This document shows, in pieces, positions 54,775 through 64,000 of a stretch of 64,000 bases of DNA (position 1 is the stretch's first letter; each line of letters begins with the position of its first letter). The notes under the pieces were generated by a model that was not told the DNA's origin, did not search any database, and worked only from the letters and a program-made list of their open reading frames with translations. The DNA comes from Yponomeuta sedellus (lineage: Eukaryota > Arthropoda > Insecta > Lepidoptera > Yponomeutidae): assembly GCA_934045075.1 (NCBI GenBank), contig OW203734.1:8405516-8469515 (forward strand). The letters are read 5' to 3'. A program made the position numbers and the translations under genes.

Positions 54775-55540
54775 GAAACCAAGAGGACTAACGTGAGAGT
54801 GCATAATTGTAATATACTATTTATATCGCAAATTATGTACAACCTGTTATTTCGAAAAAAAATATAAATCTAAGTAAAATTAATGTTAGATAATAATAAT
54901 AGTCTTAGATAATAATGATATTCTTTATCATAGCACAAAAGTTGCTGTAAAACACTAACTATATTAGGGCTACTTCGGGTATTGCCCACTTTAGAGCCAA
55001 CTCTGTAGTGGCAGAGCCTCTGAGCTCCATTCACAGGCTGAATACATTTATGGAATGGTTGCGGAACGTTTTTCGCATTGCAGCAGACAAAGCGTCTCCA
55101 AGTCTTCCAGGCCACAAGACAATGAGATCAGCTTTCCATCGCGACTCGCGGGCGGGCGAGCGCGAGCGTAAATTGAAAAGCCTCGTGACTGCATGTGCTA
55201 TCTGATACTTTGATAATGGACATTGTTCGCCGTCGCTGCGGAGTCCGGCGAGATTGGATTTTTGTGAAATTGTCGGCGGAATTGGATGCTTTGGCCGCAA
55301 TGGCATGTGTGAGAAGCGGCGAGATTAGGTATCTAAGTACCTTCCCATGGGTACCTTCTGGGCCCTATTTCGTAGATCTGCTATGAAAATGAATCGAAAA
55401 GCATGTTGTGGGACCAATGTTCCTGAAATGTAACGGAATTTTTGACCGAATGGTGACTTTTGTTTGTTTTCTTCCTATTATTTTAATTTTCTAAGTCATT
55501 TCAAATTTTTATGTAATCATGTATTGGGCCTTAGTATTTT
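54775..55540. other. No recognisable feature
   Basis: Several short overlapping frames on both strands around 55.0-55.4 kb, none with motifs. Confidence 0.4.
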
Positions 55541-55542
55541 CT

Positions 55543-55670
55543 AAGGTTAACACGAGTAGGTACTAGACATAATTAAAATTGTTTTAATACGGATTTCACT
55601 CGTTTATTATATTTTTACAATTTTTCGACGTTCCGGCACTTTTACAGGTGCCGTGGTCTCGGATGACATG
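55543..55670 (-). mobile_element. Penelope-like element 3' region, copy 2
   Basis: It is the same order as 21397-21535: gtattttctaaggttaacac, cgtttattatatttttacaa, then the complement of accacggcacctgtaaaagt and gccggaacgtcg. The gaaac word is mutated to ggaac. No coding part is attached. Confidence 0.55.
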
Positions 55671-55924
55671 ATTGTATTAGGCCATTAAAATGTTTCGGTT
55701 TCATTTTTTTTTTAATAAAAGTAAAACCTAGAACCATTTTAAGGCGCTCTTTCATAACTTTAGTATGTCTACAATGACGAAGCATGCAGGATCAATATTC
55801 TACACTGTACGCAATGTGAAAAAAAAATCGATATCGATATCATCGATTCACTATAAAAACAAAGTGTTTACAAAAATGCACGTCAAATCTGTTAGTTTCT
55901 CAGTAAATAGATTACTCTTCTTCT

Positions 55925-56180
55925 TCAGGCTATATTAGTCCACTGCTGGACATAGCCCTCCCTTAATGAGCGCCATATCGCAAGGTTGTGCCATCATTGG
56001 GGGGTAATGCCCTTAATCCCCACGCTGGGCATGCGGGTTGGGGATCGCAGTTTGGTTGAATTGTACTGCAGGGGGCGCTGCTGCCCACCCCCCGGTTTGT
56101 GTCCCTTAGTCGCCTTTTACGACACCCGCAGGAAGAATTTGGCTTGGTGCTATTGTCTAGGCCGACACCACACAGCAAAC
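55925..56180 (-). repeat. RTE-like LINE 3' fragment
   Basis: It is close to 41264-41525: caggctatattagtccactg, ggtaatgcccttaatcccca, gcagggggcgctgctgccca. The Y-x-QQW end is destroyed by a deletion around cgccatatcgcaagg. Confidence 0.6.
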
Positions 56181-56189
56181 CGCACCACA

Positions 56190-57245
56190 CAGCACCTAAA
56201 TAGATTAATATCTCTTAAAAACCTCACGTTTATCAAATAAATATCTTTTGTCTTTAATACGATGGTACAAAATTCAATCACTCCCAAGTGATTCAATTTA
56301 TCGACAACCTTTATTCAGTAATAGACTGCTATAGATACGTTGATATAGAAGGAACTACACTTAATAACAAAAATCGATGGTGTAACACCACACCAGCAAC
56401 AACCTCACGCCGTATTTTCGAGTGGACATGCGCTTCCGGACCTCGGACACGTAAATTGCTCGACATTGATATAGGCAAATGTTTTCCACACCCGCGACGT
56501 ACTGAAAGCTGCCTTATAGCTTTAGAGACAAGGCTCGATTATGCTTGTACTCGGTTTTAAGGTAGAGTTTAGTCGACATACGGTCAAACAGACTAATTGC
56601 ATATAATAGCCCGATTACAGCCTTCCTTCATGTGACACATGAAGGATTTGATACTGTGAGGTCGTTTTCGGCGACTATTGCTTGGCGCCGAAAAGCTTTT
56701 GTTCAATCAACCTGACTTATTTTGCTCGAGCAAATCATAGCAAGGATATTAAAAATAATGGGTGCCTAAAGCACTAACAACCAAAGCGCATTAACTTTCT
56801 CATACCGCGAAGTACTCGGAAGTCACGTGACAAGCGACATATCAACAAAAATTATTTTATTTATTTATTACAAAAACATAGAATTTAATTTAGAAACATA
56901 AAGACAGTTAGTTACAGGTTCAACCTTACATCACACAATTGAGAAACAGGTATAACAAAACATATAACAAAATTGTTATATAAATACTACAACGAACTCG
57001 CTCAATGCACAAATTACTAAATTAAACAGTTATAGTCCAAGTAAGGATGCATCGGCATGCAATAGCATACAATAATATAGATCACTTCATGTCATTATTA
57101 TTACAAAATATGACAAACTTAACTCGTAGAAACCAATCCCGGCCAAAGTGAGATTCAAACCAGCACTTTAAACATACGGTGCCAGCGTTTCTACCAATAT
57201 GCGGGATTGGAATCCGTGCTAGATGAAAAGTTTTGAGAAATTTCT
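56190..57245. other. No gene; possible LINE 3' end on minus
   Basis: At 56850-56990 an attattttatttatttatta run followed by A/C-rich sequence looks like the reverse of a LINE 3' end, but I cannot assign a family. The rest is unremarkable. Confidence 0.35.
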
Positions 57246-57248
57246 CGT

Positions 57249-57420
57249 TCATGACATCGTCCAGACTTTGCGAAATTTCTCTTCTCATACTCATGAGGCC
57301 CGAGGCCGAGAACAAATTTTATTTCACACTTTGGGTGAAGTGAATTCATGACTTCGTCCAGACTTTGCGAAATTTCTCTTCTCATAGTTACTCATTAAGG
57401 CCGAGGCCTAGAACAAATTT
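57249..57420. repeat. 97-bp tandem duplication
   Basis: tcatgacatcgtccagactt at 57249 and tcatgacttcgtccagactt at 57346 start two units sharing tgcgaaatttctcttctcat and gaggcc(g/t)agaacaaattt. A third partial gagaaatttctc precedes them. Repetitive peptides in the overlapping minus frames come from this. Confidence 0.7.
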
Positions 57421-57431
57421 TTGTCTATCCT

Positions 57432-57510
57432 TTCCAGTCACAAGAGATCGGGCTCGGTGGCGTGTTTTGGGAGAGTGCAGGAGTGGACGGACACCGGCTG
57501 ATTATGATGG
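57432..57510 (+). repeat. RTE-like LINE C-terminal fragment
   Basis: caagagatcgggctcggtgg, gttttgggagagtgcagg and ggctgattatgatgg parallel 4651-4782, but with the YxQQ codons deleted. Confidence 0.5.
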
Positions 57511-57577
57511 ATTTGTCTTCTTCTTCTTTGGTCGCTCCGTGTAGTCTGGGGCTGACATAAAGGCTTTCCATTATTTG

Positions 57578-57785
57578 ACGACCTCTGTAGCGTAGCGGAA
57601 GCCCGTATGCCTACCATGCAAGAGGTCCCGGGTTCGAATCCCGGCTGGGAACAAAAAAAAACCCAGGTCTTGAATGTTTACATGTTTGTGATGTCGTTGT
57701 TTCTGGTTCCCACGACACAAGGTATCCTAGTGTGGGGCCAGAAGCAATGTATGTGCTTGTATGTAAATGTTATGTTATGTTATCT
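57578..57785 (+). mobile_element. tRNA-derived SINE, family C, copy 2
   Basis: cctctgtagcgtagcggaag, an intact B box gggttcgaatcccgg, then acccaggtcttgaatgttta, ggttcccacgacacaaggta. It ends (atgtt)n. The better B box makes this the younger-looking copy. Confidence 0.7.
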
Positions 57786-58374
57786 TTGTTCATGGCTAGG
57801 GAGTAGTTAGTAGCTCCAGCCAAGTTACTCCCTCCTCCTTCGTCTCAGAGAGAACGCATCTCTTCCACTTCTGACGCGGTCTTCCGGGTCGTCGTGCTGA
57901 GCCTCCGGCGAGTTTCCAGTCGGGAGCCACCTTCGGAATGTGGTGATGTAGTTCTATGAAACTGACACTAGAACGCTTTAACCGGCGAGGGTTCGCATCT
58001 GTGTCAGTCTAAAAAAAAATCTTCCTATGTGATGTTTGTTTATCACACTAACACCCGGATCATATTGAAAATCAATTAAAAACCTGAAACATTAAAATAT
58101 TGAAGTAAAAATATTGACTGTACTGATAAAAATGCGCCGGCAGAAGTATAAAGTCGTGTAGGACCGAAAAAATCTTCAAAATTGGTTGTGCGCTTGTAAC
58201 CAGACTGTGCAAAGCGGAGACGGACAATCAGCCATAATTGGATGGGAACCATAACAAGCCTACACCTGAAGCCGGTCATTTAAAGCCAAACATAGGTGTC
58301 TTCTATCTACCTAGATAGAAGACACCAATCTTAGCTTAGGTTTTATCCAAAGTGCCTGAGGGTAAATGCTTTTC

Positions 58375-58515
58375 CTAACGTCTTGAGGAAACCCGCTGCA
58401 TGACTCTGCACGTATTGACTAGTCTTTCCTGTAGGATCGCCTAACTAAGCTGTCAGGATGGTATAGGTGCTGGGCAAGCCTACACCATCCAAAAACAATG
58501 TCCCAGGCACTGCAA
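58375..58515 (+). repeat. SINE family E body fragment
   Basis: ttgaggaaacccgctgcatg, ctaactaagctgtcaggatg and gctgggcaagcctacaccat align with 61115-61232. Confidence 0.55.
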
Positions 58516-58519
58516 CGCT

Positions 58520-59975
58520 TGGGGCTTTTATTTTTCAACACTCTCTAACACATATATCATAGTATTACTTGCCTAAACGGCATGTTATGGTTGTGATCAG
58601 TTTTGTACGCCAAATAAAATAAAAGTCACGAACAATTTACCTCACAAAGCGACCACAGCATCAGAAGTCCGCTTCTAAAATAAACTGTCGGACCCGCTCA
58701 CGTAAACGTCTCCGAGAAAGGTAGTTAACTTTTAACCCCATCTTGATCTATCTTTTTAACTACAGCCAACTTGACCACTAGCCTCTTGCCTTTTGAGTCC
58801 ACTTTTCCATGTAAAAGTGCGATATCTAGTACGAAAAGTTGAAAGCGTGCCTGTCAGCCTGTCACCGTAGGAAGCGGAGAGCGGAGCACCCGCAACGTTG
58901 TTTAATTAAATTATTTCAACAAAGTAAGGCACTCCGGTAGATTCTGTCAAGGAAGAGATGGTTAGACACAATAACAGCGCTACCTAGAGATTTTCTACTT
59001 ATCTTGATCGCGTAGGTAGGAACTAATAAGCCAAACTATAGGTAAGAATTTAAAGCTATAACACCGTCATGTAAGCTTAACGTAGGTTTTTAGGTAGGTC
59101 TCCGAGGATTAAGGTTCTGTGTAGTTACGCTCTGTAAATCACAATCTAACCTTCAAACACACCGCTGTAGCGCTCACGGAGCATCTGGCACTGACTGAAA
59201 ATCAGCACTGAAGGCTTGTCCATCAGCATACTGCTGATTCAGTTGCCATTCATAGCAGCAATGGCACGCTGTGACCTTTCGTGTTCTTTTCCTTTCATAA
59301 ATTTTATTTAGTAATTATGTTTTAAGTTTGTTTTGTTATTGTGGCGTGTAATCCGTATAAGTACTAATAAGTACTATGTTTATATTAAATGTTTTCCTTC
59401 TTTATTCTGCTTCTTCTTCTTCAATTAAAATTTTAGTCACTACATCTAGGTAGGTTAACGGTTCCATAAACTCTCTAGTCATCTAACAAGCCAATTAAAC
59501 TTATAAACCTCTTCCTTATTTTATGATATTCTTGCCTGGTTACCGTAGTTCCTATAGGTATAAGGTACCTACCCTAGTTTGGGACAAGTTGGGGACAAGT
59601 CATTGTGTTATGTGAAAGTTTTATTTTTAAGTTGCCCGTATAATTTAGCAGTGAATTTCGGAAATATACTTATCAAGTGTATCAAGATAAACTCTACTCC
59701 TTTGTGGAAATTACCTACCTACTCAGGGTAACGCTCTTTGTAACGTTCACTAAAATTCAACGCCTGAAATATACTACATAGCAACGTTTTACACATTTGA
59801 AAGAACGGAGCTTTTTACTCACTCTTCTTCGGTATTTAGGTACCTACCGTAGACCTACGCTCTTGACCGAGTGGTGGTGTCCACGTCAATGATGTCTTAC
59901 TCACGATGACTCGCCCTCCTCTCAGTCAGATGTTGTCCTGGTATTCTTTCTTCCTTGTCTCCTACCTTTTTCTTT
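58520..59975. other. No recognisable feature
   Basis: AT-rich, low repeat density, and no open frame worth noting. Confidence 0.4.
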
Positions 59976-59977
59976 AT

Positions 59978-60267
59978 ATAGCGTACCTATTATACTATTT
60001 TTAATGCACTAACCCGTGCTAAGGACAATTTTAAGTAGGTAGTCGGGGCTGTAAGTGATGCAATTTACTTAAGCCAGATGTCGCTGCCTGTACGTAATAC
60101 AAGAATATAGTGTAAAGAGGTTCGAAATTTCACTGATGCCGCCGGTGAGTCGCCCATTAGCTCAGTTGGAAAGAGCGCTGGCACGGATAGCCAGAGATTG
60201 CGGGTTTGAATCCCGGCATGGGTGGAATTTTTGGCCTCTAAATAGGTTTTTAAAATAGCGTACCTAT
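59978..60267. mobile_element. Family A SINE with inverted tail segment, 13-bp TSD
   Basis: atagcgtacctat lies at 59978-59990 and 60255-60267. Inside, the first ~45 bp (actatttttaatgcacta...) is the family tail in minus orientation, then the sequence flips to the plus-strand body (gtaggtagtcggggctgtaa) and tRNA-like core. It stops at ctaaataggtttttaaa, before the normal tail. Confidence 0.8.
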
Positions 60268-60436
60268 ATCCATCCCGCAATAAGGCACAGGCCTTTTTTC
60301 AAAAAGAGAGAGAGGGAGGGAGTGAGTATGGGTTGTTCCTTACTGACTTTTCTTTATTATAACTGCAACAACTTGTAAAAGTCTGCTTCAATCCTTATTA
60401 CTTTTGCAATTTTCAGTTTTTAATAGGTACTACCTA

Positions 60437-60535
60437 ATTCCACCAACACGGACTTGGCCCCCGTGGTGGAGTATGGCCTAACCTTCCTGCGTTGCAGGAG
60501 GAGACTCGTGCCCCAGCAAACAAGGGTTGATATCC
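60437..60535 (+). repeat. 5S-derived SINE 3' fragment
   Basis: attccaccaacacggacttg through cctgcgttgcaggaggagac to agcaaacaagggttgatatc. It has lost the 'gtggggacat' word. Confidence 0.6.
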
Positions 60536-60742
60536 AATGGTTAATTGCCGAATGAGGAGCTTACCTATAATGAACGGACTATAAATCTACCGCTGTTTAT
60601 ATGGAACGAAGTCGTGGCTTCGCGTAGGTATTCTACTTTGTTGCGGGAAGCTAACATAGCACACGTCAAGGAATTCAGTGTCTGAGATGTTAACTGCTTC
60701 ACTAACGAGTATTATTTTATAGTCAAGTCTGAATTTTCTGGC

Positions 60743-60890
60743 AGATGCACCATTACACTATTTTTATTTTTAATGCACTAACCCGTGCTAAGGAACAAAT
60801 TTAAAAACCTATTTAGAGGCTAAAATTTTTTTATCCCGGCATGGGTGAAATTTTTAGCCTCTAAATAGGTTTTTAAAGATGCACCATTAC
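60743..60890. mobile_element. Family A SINE reduced to a fold-back, 13-14-bp TSD
   Basis: agatgcaccattac occurs at 60743-60756 and 60877-60890. Between them lie the tail and 'aaaaacctatttagaggc' block in minus orientation, then a jump to plus orientation at tcccggcatgggtgaa. Its end is the same, ctaaataggtttttaaa. The tRNA-like core is lost, and the arms form a ~26-bp stem. Confidence 0.8.
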
Positions 60891-60984
60891 CCTCATAGAA
60901 AAGTGTAGATACATGCATGTGTGTTATTTTTTATTTACTTACCTATGTAGTAAGTATTTTAATATTATTATGTATTTTACACAG

Positions 60985-61335
60985 CGGGTGGTAGCTCAGT
61001 GGGTAGAACCATGCACTCGCAACCGAGAGACCCAGGTTCGATCCCTAGTGCGGGCATGTACAATTGCGAATTTGTAGTCGCAATACCACACGCGAACTGT
61101 GAAGGAAAACACCGTGAGGAAACCCGCGGCTTGGTTGGCTCCGCACGTATTGACAAGTCTTTCGTGTGGGCTAGGCCAACTAAGCTGTCAGGATAGTACC
61201 TATAGGTTCTGGGCAAGCCTACACCATCTATAAAACCATGACCTAGGATTTACAGCGTGGCGGAGTGGTCCCTTCACCCATCTAGTGTGAGAGAAGATGC
61301 CACTGGACGCTGTATAAATCATCTCATAAAGTAGA
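60985..61335 (+). mobile_element. tRNA-derived SINE, family E, near complete
   Basis: Head gcgggtggtagctcagtggg and aggttcgatccctag (A and B boxes). The body includes gtgaaggaaaacaccgtgag (shared with family D) and gctaggccaactaagctgtc. The tail is cccttcacccatctagtgtg and ataaatcatctcat. Tail-only copies lie at 93, 310 and 31130. Confidence 0.7.
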
Positions 61336-61379
61336 TGCAAAATGCCAATTTATGTATAGGTATTTTTATTTCCTATTCT

Positions 61380-61608
61380 TATTAGTGTTTTTCCGAGCGC
61401 TTTCGTGCTTCGCATGGCACGCTGAGCCATATCAGAGGCCTTATAAGCGGCTTGATAACTTCTGACAGTGAGGCCCGCCACTGTCTTACAATCCTCCACC
61501 AACTAATACTTGGCCCCCGTGATGGAGTATGGCCTAACGTTACTGCAATGTAAGAAGCGACCCGTGCTCCAGCAGTGGGGACGTACAAGGGTTGATATCG
61601 TATTAGTG
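61380..61608 (+). mobile_element. 5S-derived SINE, 5'-truncated, 8-bp TSD
   Basis: tattagtg at 61380-61387 and 61601-61608 brackets a copy starting at tttttccgagcgctttcgtg and ending gggttgatatcg. Part of the gttggtgccggc region is deleted. Confidence 0.7.
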
Positions 61609-62040
61609 CTCGGTAAAGAAAACTTGCTACGAACATTATGAATTGGATTTTTCTATCATAAGCTAGGCTTTCTATCAAGTAGTTATAGGATGCCAAAAAC
61701 ATTGTCTCGAATATCTGCAGATTTATTACGAGTAGGTACCTACCTACCTAGCCAAACCCCAGACATAGGTAAGTACCACCAATTTTGTTAAAATGATTAA
61801 TTACCTATTATTTTCGCAGCTTCTAATGTTAAGTATATAAAAATATATTAGAATCTGTGAGCGACTCGGTTGCCAATACTTACTACCCTACCTACATACT
61901 TACATTTTGACAATGAGTCGGATTGTAACTTTTAAGTAACATGCATTTTACGTAACAAAATGCAGGAAGGAAAAACCGTTGGTCAAGGGGGTTTTTAATG
62001 AAACGATCTCGAGTGAAGGCCAAGATTTATTTATTGATAA

Positions 62041-62213
62041 CTAGCTGACCCAGCGAACTTCGTATCGCAGTCGATTTTTTTAATTTTTCTCTCCGTAAGA
62101 ACCATCCCCGTACGTCAAGGAATATTCTAAAAAAAGAATCCGCGAAATCGGTTCAGCTGTTCTCGATATTTGCGCTTACCAACACATTCGGGGATTCATT
62201 TTTATATTATAGA
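62041..62213 (-). mobile_element. Non-autonomous Helitron-like element, 6
   Basis: The complement starts TCTATAATATAAAAATGAAT after A and ends CGCTGGGTCAGCTAG before T, the precise A|T position expected. It is close to the 30.1 kb copy. Confidence 0.65.
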
Positions 62214-62395
62214 TAGACACACCAACAGTACACAGATAAAAATAAATTAATTACAACAAAACAAATGATTTCGGGCCTGATCTGTGCACCATAGTAATAC
62301 TCGTAGGCATGCAACAGCATTCGTAAGTTGATTGACCGCATAGGTACCTACATACTAAAAAATAAAGAAATATATCTTTAAAACATAAAAGATCT

Positions 62396-62560
62396 AGCAA
62401 ACGCAACGTAGGACGCCCACCAGCTTGCTGGACCGACGATTTGAGGCAGATTGATGGCAGTGGCTGGATGAGGATGGTCGAGGACCGAAGGAAGTGGCGT
62501 GTCTTGGTGGCCTATGTCCACCAAGAACGAGTACCAGGCTAATTGATTTATAGATAATGT
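62396..62560 (+). repeat. RTE-like LINE C-terminal fragment
   Basis: gcaaacgcaacgtaggacgc, gacgatttgaggcagattga, gatgaggatggtcgaggacc, then a gcctatgtccaccaagaacg end and ctaattgatttat. Frameshifted. Confidence 0.55.
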
Positions 62561-62869
62561 AGGAAGGCGCTGGGCATAAGTTTAAAACTACATAACTCCC
62601 GAAAACCATTCATTTATTTTTTCCCACAGGAAATCGGATCTGAGCTCTACATTTAAGTACACTTATACTCAGTCTCAGACGAAAGTGTGAAACAAGTAAA
62701 TAGTAAATTACATTATAGCCGTTAGAGCCGTTATGTAATCATAACAAATATACTTACGTAGAAATGTATGTTTTCAGAGATGTATTAGGCACAGGGATTG
62801 CTGCTTAGCACTTGCTATCTATATACTCGTAGCTCTATTCATGTGCTGGGTAGATACCCAGCAGATGAA

Positions 62870-63030
62870 TAGAGCCCACTGTTGCGCCTTTTTCATGTCA
62901 CTTCGGTCCACTGCCAATCTCGTCCATTGCTCTCCGGCGACTTTGCAACGCGCTAGTCTGCCTGCCCATGGTTTACCCAACGTCGGGCGCCACTTGCCAC
63001 GATTGCGACGGCTTTTCGCATATTAATCAA
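62870..63030 (-). pseudogene. RTE-related C-terminal fragment
   Basis: The minus frame runs KSRRNRGKWRPTLGKPWAGR, then GEQWTRLAVDRSDMKKAQQW. It keeps the RP-x-x-G-P and QQW positions of RTE ends but is otherwise diverged. Assignment is tentative. Confidence 0.4.
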
Positions 63031-63116
63031 AAAAAGCCGAGTACATTATTTATTGTAAGTTAGTGAGTTAAAAATATAAGTCTATTTGGTCCAGTCAGAT
63101 TATTAAAAAAATGCTT

Positions 63117-63238
63117 TAACATTCCTCAAATGCAGTTTCTAGTTATTAAAAAGAACTAAAATCCTTAAATGTAATTTAAATAGGCTTGAGCTTATCCATT
63201 ATACTATAAATTATAGTACTGTATTTGAGGAGTGTTTT
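63117..63238. mobile_element. Small MITE with acattcctcaaatgcag ends
   Basis: acattcctcaaatgcagt at the left is inverted at the right (actgtatttgaggagtgt), with TTTA-like words outside. Related ends occur near 38.6-38.8 kb. Confidence 0.45.
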
Positions 63239-63239
63239 A

Positions 63240-63785
63240 GAGGAATCGTGTTTTTTTAAAATAAAACTGTCAACTCCAATAAATTTTTGTTTTGTGTGTC
63301 AGGATAGTGATAAATGGTAACCCTGGTCTCTGCTTACCCCTCCGTAATACAGGCATGAGTTTATAGAGAAAATACCCAAATTAAATGTTTACTTCGGTAA
63401 ATAAGTAGGTACCTAATGTTTTTCAAGGAAGTTTTCGTGTCCTAATCCAAATTGTCCAAGCCTGTTAGGTATTTAATTTTCAAAGACGTCAGCGTTACTT
63501 TTTAAACGTTCAAAGAATGTTTACACCTACTGAAGTTCCATTTGGCAGAGCCTATACAATCGGTTGGCGTGATTCATTTCGCGCTAACTGCCCGCGAGAG
63601 CGCACACTGAGAAACCGAACGATTCGCAGCGCGCTTAAGTCCCTTTGGGCGGGTTATTCTGCTTAAAGTACCTATTGCAGAAGTAAATAAAGTTCTAAAA
63701 CCACGGTTCTACCGATTTGTGAGACGACCGTCACTTTCGCGATTCGTCACATGAGACATAGACCACCTTTTGATGTTGTAAAACG
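63240..63785. other. No recognisable gene; small CpG-rich patch
   Basis: 63570-63660 (cgctaactgcccgcgagagc) is CpG-richer than its surroundings, with no gene start recognised. Confidence 0.35.
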
Positions 63786-63789
63786 TTTT

Positions 63790-63905
63790 ATAAATAATGA
63801 AACTGGAACGTCTTCAACTTATTTGTTTTTTTTTTAAATAATTTAAACAGAAAACTTGGTAAAAAACAGGATAAGCAGGTAAAGGACGATTTATCTGGTC
63901 TCGTC
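63790..63905 (+). repeat. Dispersed repeat X, copy 4, partial
   Basis: aactggaacgtcttcaactt, then aaacagaaaacttggtaaaa and aggataagcaggtaaagg match copies 1-3. It is truncated at the 3' side. Confidence 0.6.
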
Positions 63906-63935
63906 TAGTCAAAAAGACAAATAATAAACAAATAA

Positions 63936-63936
<1 letters not shown>

Positions 63937-63972
<36 letters not shown>

Positions 63973-64000
63973 CCTCACACACACACCACACGCATTCACA
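63937..64000. repeat. (CT)n(CA)n microsatellite, runs to the window edge
   Basis: ctctctctctct then acacacacacacac with few interruptions. Short frames over it are artefacts. Confidence 0.9.

Noticed and set aside
57082..57385. Repetitive minus-strand peptides (MRREISQSLD...)
   Set aside because: They come from the 97-bp tandem duplication, with the two overlapping frames reading the same units.

Overview
The window looks like repeat-dense, AT-rich, non-coding nuclear DNA of an insect, most likely a moth or butterfly (Lepidoptera). The reasons are the mixture of tRNA- and 5S-derived SINEs, RTE-type LINE 3' ends encoding a Y-x-QQW motif, Helitrons with TC...CTAG ends, a Penelope-like element and a mariner, all in styles familiar from lepidopteran genomes. 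I found no intact host gene, rRNA or functional tRNA gene, and no CRISPR or bacterial-type operon. Nearly all open reading frames are short chance frames or repeat fragments. The species assignment is inference.

Layout. 0-20 kb holds SINE, LINE and MITE fragments, a (CAAA)n microsatellite, two LINE C-terminal coding fragments (12.99-13.72 kb) and a 1.2 kb inverted tandem array of a tRNA-derived SINE (17.8-19.0 kb). 20-30 kb has Penelope-like remnants with a readable C-terminus (21.8 kb), TIR elements and two LINE coding remnants (26.3-27.2 kb). 30-45 kb has Helitrons (two adjacent at 34.1-34.8 kb), palindromic AT-rich elements, many 5S-derived SINEs and a GC-rich degenerate tandem repeat (43.8-44.6 kb). 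45-54 kb contains the best gene-like object, a mariner transposase with one frameshift (49.15-50.20 kb) inside an element that was itself split by another repeat, and a 1.07 kb GC-rich poly(A) retroposon nested in a SINE (52.6-53.7 kb). 54-64 kb is a mosaic of SINEs, Penelope ends, Helitron and RTE tails.

How the parts relate. The window records layered transposition: SINE inside SINE (7.5 kb), LINE tail inside SINE (10.7, 39.4 kb), retroposon inside SINE (52.6 kb), an unclassified element inside mariner (50.3 kb) and an insertion inside a Helitron (34.3 kb). RTE LINEs probably supplied the machinery for the 5S-derived SINEs, whose 3' ends resemble RTE 3' ends.

The most unusual theme is fold-back (inverted-duplication) structure inside several unrelated SINE families (4.3, 17.8, 33.6, 40.4, 45.6, 60.0 and 60.8 kb). 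Where target-site duplications are visible, a single one encloses the whole folded structure.
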